Positions 1 through 4,595 of a stretch of DNA of 5,392 nucleotides are shown in pieces. The notes under the pieces are model-generated. The model was not told the origin of the DNA, did no database searches, and saw nothing but the letters and a program-made list of their open reading frames with translations. Numbering within the stretch: the stretch's first letter is position 1; each line of letters opens with the position of its first letter. Source of the DNA: Ramlibacter sp. (GTDB taxonomy: Bacteria > Pseudomonadota > Gammaproteobacteria > Burkholderiales > Burkholderiaceae_C); NCBI GenBank assembly GCA_021156245.1, contig JAJNBO010000259.1, positions 1 to 5,392 on the forward strand, written 5' to 3'. A program made the position numbers and the translations under genes.

Positions 1-1409
1 TCCTGCGATTCGCAGCCTACCTCGCGGCGTTCTTCATCGCGGCACTGGCGCTGTGGATCGGGCGCGCGTTCGGCGACACCACCCTCGACCAGGCGCTGTG
101 GCACCTTCAATACGCGGAGCGCGCCGCGCTTGGCATGAGCGGGATCTTCCTCGTGGAGTTCCTCGTGGAGGTGGTGGCGCTGTCCATCCTGGCGGCCGCG
201 ATGGCGGCGCTGCTGCACACGTGGGCCGCTTCGCGCGTGACCAGGGCCCAGGGACTGGCGCTGTACGCGATCCCCGCGCTCGCCTGCGTGGGTGCGATCG
301 CCACACTGGCGCTGCAGTTCTCCGTGTTCTCGTATGCGGCGGCGTACTTCGGCGCCGACCGGTTCGCGCAGGCATACGTGCCGCCCCATCGCGTCCGCAT
401 GGCGCAGGAGCACAAGCGGAACCTGGTCATCATCTATGCCGAGAGCCTGGAAGCGAGCTACCGGGACTCCGGGCTCTTCGGCCGCAACCTGCTGGCCTCC
501 CTGGACCGGGTCGGCGGGCGTCGCTACACGTCGTACCGGCAGGTGCCCGGCGCGACCTGGACCATCGCGGGCATGGTCGCGACCCAGTGCGGCGTGCCTC
601 TGAAGGTCTATTCGGAAGCGAACGTGCGCGAACGCGCGGCGGACAAGTCGTTCCTTGCGGGTGCGACCTGCCTGGGGGACATCCTGCAGGCGCATGGCTA
701 CCACAGCGTCTTCCTCGGCGGCGCGCCGCTGTCGTTTGCGGGGAAGGGCAGCTTCCTGCGTGACCACGGCTACGCACGGACCTGGGGCCGGGAAGAGTGG
801 GAACGCGATGGCGTGCAGCCGGTGGAGCGCAACCAGTGGGGATTGCACGACATGCCGCTCTTCGAACGCGCCCGCACGAAGCTGGACGAACTGCACGCGT
901 CCGGGCAGCCGTTCAACCTGACGATCCTGACCGTCGACACACACAATCCGAGCGGCATGCTGTCGCCCGACTGCCGCCGACGCGGCGCGACCGACTTCGA
1001 GGGCATCGTGGCCTGCACCGCCGACCAGCTGGCCGAGTTCGTGGAGTTCGCGCGTGCCCGCGGCTATCTGAAGGACACCACGATGGTGATCATCGGTGAC
1101 CACCTCGCGGTGCCGAACCCTGCCTACGACAAGCTGGTGCAGCGGGGCCCGGCGCGGTCGATCTTCAACCTGTTCATCGGCGAGGCGCTGCCGCCAGCCA
1201 ACACCGACGAACTCGTTCCTTTCGACCTGTTCCCCACCCTGGTGGAACTTGCAGGCATTCGGGTCGAGGGCGATCGCCTTGGGCTGGGGTACTCCGCGGT
1301 GGGCACGATCGAAACACCGCGCCCGGCACTCGAGTCCCGGACGGAGCCACTCGGCGTGTCCGCGAGCTACGAGCAGCTCTGGCGCCTGTCGGCGCCGAGC
1401 CTGCATTGA
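1..1409 (+). CDS. opgB: OpgB/MdoB-like phosphoglycerol transferase (sulfatase/LTA-synthase superfamily), 5' end outside window
   Basis: Membrane enzyme expected to move phosphoglycerol from a phospholipid donor onto a periplasmic acceptor such as osmoregulated periplasmic glucan. The frame is open from base 3, so the start lies upstream; 468 residues are visible before the TGA at 1407-1409. Visible residues 3-23, about 48-75 and about 83-115 are hydrophobic and look like membrane helices, followed by an extracytoplasmic sulfatase-like domain. Motifs: NLVIIYAESLE at about 141-151 (metal-binding Glu), TWTIAGMVATQCGVP at 185-199 with the likely Thr nucleophile (T187), TVDTHNP at 310-316, and IIGDHLA at 363-369 (metal-binding Asp-His). 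The WTIAGMVA-QCG-PL stretch and the later CLGDIL, FAGK and TVDTH blocks closely follow E. coli OpgB from memory. The protein stops soon after the catalytic domain, so it lacks the long C-terminal part of enteric OpgB. Superfamily is certain; the glucan acceptor is inferred. It converges on rfaE2. Confidence 0.88.
   Translation, partial: LRFAAYLAAFFIAALALWIGRAFGDTTLDQALWHLQYAERAALGMSGIFLVEFLVEVVALSILAAAMAALLHTWAASRVTRAQGLALYAIPALACVGAIATLALQFSVFSYAAAYFGADRFAQAYVPPHRVRMAQEHKRNLVIIYAESLEASYRDSGLFGRNLLASLDRVGGRRYTSYRQVPGATWTIAGMVATQCGVPLKVYSEANVRERAADKSFLAGATCLGDILQAHGYHSVFLGGAPLSFAGKGSFLRDHGYARTWGREEWERDGVQPVERNQWGLHDMPLFERARTKLDELHASGQPFNLTILTVDTHNPSGMLSPDCRRRGATDFEGIVACTADQLAEFVEFARARGYLKDTTMVIIGDHLAVPNPAYDKLVQRGPARSIFNLFIGEALPPANTDELVPFDLFPTLVELAGIRVEGDRLGLGYSAVGTIETPRPALESRTEPLGVSASYEQLWRLSAPSLH
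1381..1396. repeat. GC-only 6-bp hairpin at the convergent opgB/rfaE2 junction
   Basis: GGCGCC, TGTC, GGCGCC: a perfect 6-bp stem with a 4-base loop. It lies inside the last codons of the opgB-like gene, 22 bases beyond the rfaE2 stop when read on the minus strand. No T-run follows on either strand, so it is not a classical intrinsic terminator. It could pause or protect the 3' end of the rfaE2 transcript, but it may simply reflect GC-rich codons. Confidence 0.4.
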
Positions 1410-1418
1410 TCCAGGGCC

Positions 1419-1898
1419 TCAAGAGGCGCGGATGCGGTCCACCAGACGGCTCGTGGAGTAGCCGTCCACGAACGGAATCGCGACCGCGCGGCCGCCATAG
1501 CCCTCCACCAGCGCCGTTTCGGCGAGCTTGCGCATGTCGTAGTCGCCGCCCTTGACGTACACCTGCGGCCGCAGCTCCGACAGCAACTGGACCGGCGTGT
1601 CCTCGTCGAACCAGGTGACCAGGCTGACCGATTCCAGTGCGGCGATGACCATGGCCCGGTCCTGTTCCGCATTGAGCGGCCGGTCCGGCCCCTTGCCCAG
1701 CCGGCGCGCCGAGGCATCGGTGTTCAGCGCCACCACCAGGCTGCCGCCGAGAGCGCGGGCTTGCGCCAGGTAGGTGACGTGGCCGCGGTGCAGCACGTCG
1801 AACACGCCATTGGTGAAGACGACGGGGCCCGCGAGGGCCCCGATGCGCGCTACAGCGTCCTGTCGCGAAACGATCTTGGAGAGGAACTCGGGGAGCAT
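1419..1898 (-). CDS. rfaE2: D-glycero-beta-D-manno-heptose 1-phosphate adenylyltransferase (stand-alone RfaE2/HldC)
   Basis: Cytosolic nucleotidyltransferase that joins heptose 1-phosphate and ATP to give ADP-heptose, the precursor of the LPS inner core. The 159-residue protein is the usual size for the stand-alone enzyme, equivalent to the C-terminal half of E. coli HldE, and has no kinase half. The cytidylyltransferase-like fold is shown by FTNGVFDVLHRGH at 28-40 with the HxGH nucleotide-binding motif at 37-40, by NTDAS at 59-63, by FDEDTP at 97-102, by VKGGDY at 115-120, and by GYSTSRLVDRI at 146-156. The start at 1898 is chosen because it begins the conserved domain at normal length and has a GGAGG ribosome site 8 bases upstream; the open frame extends further only by crossing the upstream gene. 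It lies 59 bases after the di-iron gene on the same strand, so the two may share a transcript. The kinase partner (hldA) is not in the window. Confidence 0.95.
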   Translation of the reverse strand: MLPEFLSKIVSRQDAVARIGALAGPVVFTNGVFDVLHRGHVTYLAQARALGGSLVVALNTDASARRLGKGPDRPLNAEQDRAMVIAALESVSLVTWFDEDTPVQLLSELRPQVYVKGGDYDMRKLAETALVEGYGGRAVAIPFVDGYSTSRLVDRIRAS

Positions 1899-1906
1899 TT
1901 GAACAG

Positions 1907-1911
1907 CCTCC
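1907..1911 (-). promoter_or_regulatory. Ribosome binding site of rfaE2
   Basis: On the minus strand this reads GGAGG, followed by 8 bases and the ATG at 1898. It fixes the rfaE2 start among several in-frame codons and shows that the gene can be translated independently of the upstream di-iron gene. Confidence 0.75.
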
Positions 1912-1957
1912 GTGCCACGCACTGCGGCGCGAGCGCCTCCGGGCGGCCGCGCGGGGC

Positions 1958-2818
1958 TCAAGCCGCGCTGGGCGCGGCGCCGCCGCTGGCCAGGCTGGCC
2001 TGCAGTTCCTTGCGGTAGCGGTTGAGCTCCTGCACGCTCTTGAAGCTGCGGTCCATCAGCAGGCTCAGGTTGTGCAGGATGCGCTCGACCACCTTGGTTT
2101 CCCACACGGCGTCGAACTTGATCTGCGTGTCCAGCCAATGCTCCAGCCACTCCGGGTTGGGCAGGCGGGACTGGATGGTGTCGCGCGGGAACAGGGCCTT
2201 GTTCACGTGCAGGTTGGTCGGGTGCAGCGCCTGCGCGGTGCGGCGCGCGCTGGCCATCAGCACACCCACCTTGGCGAACGCGGCCTTCGCCTCGTTGCCG
2301 AACTTGTTGATCGCCCGCTTCATGTAGCGCAGGTAGGCGCCGCCGTGGCGGGCTTCGTCCTGGCTCAGCGTCTGGTAGATGTGCTTGATCACCGGCTCCG
2401 TATGCCATTCGGCGGCGCGACGGTACCAGTGGTTCAGCCGGATCTCGCCGCAGAAGTGCAGCATCAGCGTTTCCAGCGGGGGAGCCGTCTCGAATTCGAA
2501 GCGCACCTCGTGCAGCTCTTCCTCGGTGGGGACCAGGTCGGGGCGGAAACGCTTGAGGTACTCGATGAGCACCAGCGAATGCTTCTGCTCCTCGAAGAAC
2601 CAGATCGACATGAACGCGGAGAAGTCGCTGTCGTCCTTGTTGTCACGCAGGAACATCTCGGTGGCGGGCAGGGCCGACCACTCGGTGATGGCGTTCATCT
2701 TGATCGTCTGGGCCTGCTCCTCGGACAGCAGGGCCGGGTCGAACTGGTCCCACGGGATGTCCTTGTCCATGTCCCATCGGACGGACTCGAGTTGCTTGAA
2801 CAATTCCGGGTACAACAT
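1958..2818 (-). CDS. Ferritin-like di-iron protein with acyl-ACP desaturase-type ligand pattern, function unknown
   Basis: A mostly helical 286-residue soluble protein without signal peptide or membrane segment. It shows the carboxylate di-iron pattern of the ferritin-like superfamily: Glu in AITEWSALP (E46), EEQKH at 76-80 (E77/H80), Glu in FCGEIRL (E125), and DEARH at 154-158 (E155/H158). The order Glu, ExxH, Glu, ExxH, with gaps of 31, 48 and 30 residues, parallels plant acyl-ACP desaturases (about 38, 53 and 33, from memory). The ITE-ALP and W-EE-H contexts also resemble them. An oxygen-activating oxidase, desaturase or hydroxylase role is therefore plausible, but the substrate is unknown. 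The start is ambiguous. I chose MLYPELFK at 2818 because a TAAAAT box sits on top of the alternative ATG at 2848, and because I recall relatives beginning this way; neither start has a good ribosome site. It is followed by rfaE2 and divergent from an exported peroxidase. Confidence 0.85.
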   Translation of the reverse strand: MLYPELFKQLESVRWDMDKDIPWDQFDPALLSEEQAQTIKMNAITEWSALPATEMFLRDNKDDSDFSAFMSIWFFEEQKHSLVLIEYLKRFRPDLVPTEEELHEVRFEFETAPPLETLMLHFCGEIRLNHWYRRAAEWHTEPVIKHIYQTLSQDEARHGGAYLRYMKRAINKFGNEAKAAFAKVGVLMASARRTAQALHPTNLHVNKALFPRDTIQSRLPNPEWLEHWLDTQIKFDAVWETKVVERILHNLSLLMDRSFKSVQELNRYRKELQASLASGGAAPSAA

Positions 2819-2846
2819 GGCGCAGGGGTCTTTCTTGGAACCCGCC

Positions 2847-2852
2847 ATTTTA
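2847..2852 (-). promoter_or_regulatory. Possible -10 box for the di-iron gene
   Basis: On the minus strand this reads TAAAAT, one base from TATAAT. Transcription would begin near 2840, leaving about 22 untranslated bases before the ATG at 2818 and excluding the ATG at 2848. No convincing -35 box is seen 16-18 bases upstream, so support is modest. Confidence 0.4.
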
Positions 2853-2873
2853 GGCTGCGGGCGTGACCGGCGC

Positions 2874-2879
2874 TTGACA
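2874..2879 (+). promoter_or_regulatory. Consensus -35-like TTGACA in the divergent control region
   Basis: A perfect TTGACA facing the peroxidase gene. At 17 bases spacing the -10 position reads CATGTC, which is poor and falls within the right arm of the nearby dyad. This may be a weak, activator-dependent promoter or chance. Confidence 0.3.
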
Positions 2880-2881
2880 GA

Positions 2882-2903
2882 CGACATCGCAGCCTGCATG
2901 TCG
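2882..2903. promoter_or_regulatory. Imperfect dyad between the di-iron and peroxidase genes, possible operator
   Basis: Outer arms CGACAT (2882-2887) and ATGTCG (2898-2903) are perfect inverted repeats. They enclose GCAG-C-CTGC (2889-2897), itself an inverted repeat, with one extra base (C2888) interrupting the left arm. In total 10 base pairs of symmetry lie midway between two divergent genes, just after a TTGACA. It could bind a dimeric regulator or fold as a hairpin in an upstream leader. No known binding motif was recognised. Confidence 0.4.
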
Positions 2904-2958
2904 CAAGGACATGGGCTCCCGGGAAGCGGGGCGCGTGCCACACAATACACCTCTTTCC

Positions 2959-2963
2959 GGGAG
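2959..2963 (+). promoter_or_regulatory. Ribosome binding site of the peroxidase gene
   Basis: GGGAG followed by 6 bases and ATG at 2970. It supports this start, which begins directly with a signal peptide, over the much longer upstream open frame that runs antisense through the di-iron gene. Confidence 0.7.
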
Positions 2964-2969
2964 CGCAGC

Positions 2970-3563
2970 ATGAAACTCCAAACCGTCCTGGCCCTGGCGC
3001 TGGGCGCCTCGCTGGCGCCAGCCCTGCCCGCGGCCACCCCTGCGGCGCCGGGACCGGTATCGGCCGTCACCGCGGATGCCGCCTGTCCGGCCCTGCTGCG
3101 TCACACCTTTCCGCGGCTGCAGGACGAAAAGCCCCAATCGCTGTGCCAGTACCAGGGCAAGGTGCTGCTGGTGGTCAACACCGCCAGCTTCTGCGGCTTC
3201 ACTTACCAGTACGAGGGACTGGAGAAGCTCCACGCCCGCTACAAGGACCGCGGATTCGTCGTCCTGGGTTTCCCGTCGAACGACTTCGCCCAGGAGAAGG
3301 GCAGCAACAAGGAGATCGCGGACTTCTGCGAGAACACCTTCGGCGTGAAATTCCCGATGTTCGGCAAGACGGCCGTCCGCGGCAGCGACGCCAATGCCCT
3401 GTTCAAGGAGCTTGCTGCCCAGACGGGCCGCGCGCCGCTCTGGAACTTCCACAAATACCTCATCGGGCGCGACGGCAAGGTCGTCGCCAACTATGCGAGC
3501 CTGACCAAGCCCGACGACGCCGCCCTGGTGAAGGTGCTGGAACAGCAGTTGGCTGCGCGCTGA
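2970..3563 (+). CDS. Exported glutathione-peroxidase-family thiol peroxidase
   Basis: Thioredoxin-fold peroxidase that reduces hydrogen peroxide or organic hydroperoxides with thiols. Of 197 residues, 1-21 form a signal peptide (Lys2, Leu/Ala-rich core, ALPA before the likely cleavage), so it should act in the periplasm. Catalytic residues: Cys75 in NTASFCGFT (Cys rather than selenocysteine), Gln108 in AQEKGSN, Trp158-Asn159 in LWNFHKYLIGRDG. Cys120 in DFCENTFGVKFP matches the resolving Cys of thioredoxin-dependent relatives such as E. coli BtuE, so the reductant may be a thioredoxin-like protein rather than glutathione. Odd points: the loop FPSNDFAQEKGSN is one residue shorter than the usual FPCNQFxxQEPGSN form, and an extra cysteine pair (C39, C59) sits in the N-terminal segment. 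The start has a good ribosome site. The family is certain; reductant and exact location are inferred. Confidence 0.93.
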   Translation: MKLQTVLALALGASLAPALPAATPAAPGPVSAVTADAACPALLRHTFPRLQDEKPQSLCQYQGKVLLVVNTASFCGFTYQYEGLEKLHARYKDRGFVVLGFPSNDFAQEKGSNKEIADFCENTFGVKFPMFGKTAVRGSDANALFKELAAQTGRAPLWNFHKYLIGRDGKVVANYASLTKPDDAALVKVLEQQLAAR

Positions 3564-3801
3564 TTTCCGCGGGACGCTGTCGGCTCACAAAGATTTACCA
3601 GCGGGTCGCGAGCGGACGGGAACCGGATGGACAGGCAGGGGTCCATCACCTCAAGAGGCGAGACTCCACCGTTTTCCTGCTGCGAAGTCATCCGGTCCCA
3701 CGGGTCGCGGATGCAATCCCGAGGCGACTCTTCTCCTCCTCCCTCCCTCCCTCCTTCGTCAAGGGGCGCTTCGCGGCATTTTTCTTTGGCGCTGAAAGCA
3801 G
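3564..3801 (+). other. Non-coding stretch with several inverted repeats; possible long 3' UTR or small RNA
   Basis: No credible gene is seen; the short open frames here lack ribosome sites and recognisable protein character. Inverted repeats include GATGGAC (3626-3632) with GTCCATC (3641-3647), CATCCG (3689-3694) with CGGATG (3708-3713), and GTCGC-GGAT (3704-3712) with ATCC...GCGAC (3716-3728). The 9-base word CGGGTCGCG occurs twice (3602-3610, 3701-3709). A pyrimidine tract and an intrinsic terminator follow. A plus-strand transcript would resemble the 3' UTR of the peroxidase mRNA or a separate small RNA; no clear promoter was found. GC-rich DNA readily gives such pairings, so confidence is low. 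Confidence 0.35.
3728..3757. repeat. 30-base pure pyrimidine tract with CCCT repeats
   Basis: Thirty consecutive C/T bases on the plus strand, including three tandem CCCT units at about 3741-3752 flanked by CCT units. The complementary strand is a pure purine run with three GGG blocks and neighbouring GG blocks. As RNA the plus strand offers repeated CCUCC, which can pair with ribosome binding sites, and it is C-rich and G-free like Rho loading sites. The minus strand could form an imperfect G-quadruplex. Confidence 0.75.
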
Positions 3802-3826
3802 AAAGCCCGGCACCGCCGGGCTTTTT
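3802..3826 (+). terminator. Intrinsic terminator between the convergent peroxidase and GST genes
   Basis: AAAGCCCGGC (3802-3811), loop ACC, GCCGGGCTTT (3815-3824): a perfect 10-bp stem followed on the plus strand by a run of five T (3822-3826) and then GCTT. Read on the minus strand the stem ends in TTTCTGCTTTC, a weaker tail, 19 bases after the GST stop. It probably serves both genes, more efficiently for the plus strand. Confidence 0.85.
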
Positions 3827-3844
3827 GCTTGGGCGGCGCGCCGC

Positions 3845-4459
3845 TTACTTCGGCAAGGTCTCGATGAAGCTCGGACGCGCTGCCAGCTTCTCGTAGAGCT
3901 TGGCGAGATTCGGGTACGTGGTGCGCCAGTCGATGTCCGGGAAGCGGAACACCAGGTAGCCCAGCGCGCAGCCGACCGCGATGTCGGCCAGGCTCAGGTA
4001 GATGCCGGCGCAGAACGGCTTGTCGCCCAGGCCCTGGCTCATGGCCTTCAGGCTGGCGTGCGTCTTCTCGATCTGGCGGTCGATCCAGGCCTGGCTGCGC
4101 TCGCCCTTCTTGCGGTGCACCCAGTTGGCCTCCAGCCGCGCGAGGATCAGCGCGTCGAGGACGCCGTCCGCCAGCGCCTCCCACGTCTTCACCTCCGCGC
4201 GCTCGCGGCCCACCACCGGAATCAGCTTGCCGACGGGCGACAGGGTGTCCAGGTATTCGACGATCACGCGCGAGTCGAACAGCGCTTCGCCGCCTTCCAT
4301 CACCAGGCAGGGCACCTTGCCCAGCGGATTGGAATGCATGATGGTCGTGTCCTGGGACCAGACGTCCTCCTCGACGAACTGGTAATCCAGCTTCTTCTCG
4401 GCCATGACCACGCGCACCTTGCGCACGTAGGGGCTGGAGGTGGATCCGATCAACTTCAT
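3845..4459 (-). CDS. yibF: Glutathione S-transferase family protein, YibF-like
   Basis: Cytosolic 204-residue protein of normal GST length with no signal peptide. The N-terminal thioredoxin-fold domain (about 1-75) begins MKLIGSTSSPYVRKVR, with the probable glutathione-activating Ser at 8 or 9. It has NPLGKVPCL at 44-52 with the cis-proline P50, and FDS at 61-63, where Asp-Ser binds the glutathione gamma-glutamyl group. The C-terminal helical domain (about 85-200) carries EALADGVLDA at 94-103 and the N-capping box SLADIAVG at 156-163. These blocks match E. coli YibF well (from memory). The substrate is unknown. The start at 4459 matches the family N terminus; only a weak AGG lies upstream. 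A terminator follows the stop. The gene is divergent from purB with about 136 bases between start codons. Confidence 0.93.
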   Translation of the reverse strand: MKLIGSTSSPYVRKVRVVMAEKKLDYQFVEEDVWSQDTTIMHSNPLGKVPCLVMEGGEALFDSRVIVEYLDTLSPVGKLIPVVGRERAEVKTWEALADGVLDALILARLEANWVHRKKGERSQAWIDRQIEKTHASLKAMSQGLGDKPFCAGIYLSLADIAVGCALGYLVFRFPDIDWRTTYPNLAKLYEKLAARPSFIETLPK

Positions 4460-4504
4460 GGGTGTTGCCTGGCGCGTTCGAGTTGTGGGGAGGTCGACGG
4501 TTTC

Positions 4505-4510
4505 ATTCTA
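4505..4510 (-). promoter_or_regulatory. Possible -10 box for the GST gene
   Basis: On the minus strand this reads TAGAAT, 45 bases before the GST start codon. The expected -35 position falls on the left arm of the 4529-4550 inverted repeat and does not resemble TTGACA, so this is a weak call. Confidence 0.3.
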
Positions 4511-4528
4511 GGGGAACGCATTCTGGCT

Positions 4529-4550
4529 CCTGTCGCCGACTTGCGACAGG
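4529..4550. promoter_or_regulatory. Perfect 8-bp inverted repeat between divergent GST and purB, possible operator
   Basis: CCTGTCGC (4529-4536), spacer CGACTT, GCGACAGG (4543-4550): arms are exact reverse complements. It lies 19 bases from the possible GST -10 box and 45 bases before the purB start, so a bound dimer could affect both promoters. It could also be a hairpin. No T-run follows, so it is not a terminator. Confidence 0.5.
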
Positions 4551-4582
4551 CCTCCGGCCGAATGGCCCCGGAGCCCGCGGCC

Positions 4583-4588
4583 TACAAT
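4583..4588 (+). promoter_or_regulatory. Possible purB -10 box placing transcription at or near the start codon
   Basis: TACAAT, one mismatch from TATAAT, ends 7 bases before the purB ATG. Transcription would begin at about 4595-4596, giving a leaderless mRNA. No ribosome binding site lies at a useful distance upstream of the ATG, which agrees. No clear -35 box is seen near 4560-4565. Confidence 0.5.
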
Positions 4589-4595
4589 TCCGCGC

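Noticed and set aside
53..763. Plus-strand frame of 236 codons overlapping the opgB-like gene
   Set aside because: Low-complexity Arg/Pro/Ala/Gly translation in a shifted frame; the other frame carries conserved catalytic motifs from base 3.
2072..2866. Long plus-strand open frame (264 codons) across the di-iron gene
   Set aside because: Antisense shadow in GC-rich DNA; its translation has no recognisable family, while the minus strand gives a clear di-iron protein.
2959..2972. Frame continuing upstream of the peroxidase start to about 2379
   Set aside because: The upstream part is antisense to the di-iron gene; the signal peptide and ribosome site mark the start at 2970.
3602..3650. Resemblance to a ZTP riboswitch (GGGTCGCGA-like start)
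   Set aside because: The partner strand and the conserved 3' part are missing, and no target gene lies downstream on the strand.
3649..3660. 12-base word CCTCAAGAGGCG shared with 1417-1428
   Set aside because: A 12-base repeat is expected about once by chance in a window this size, and the flanks do not match.
3627..3896. Open frame of 89 codons in the non-coding stretch
   Set aside because: Runs through the terminator hairpin and into the GST 3' end, has no ribosome site, and its Pro/Ser-rich part is only the pyrimidine tract translated.
4530..4549. LexA-type box (CTGT...ACAG) inside the 4529-4550 repeat
   Set aside because: The spacing is 12 bases rather than the 8 of known CTGT-N8-ACAG sites.
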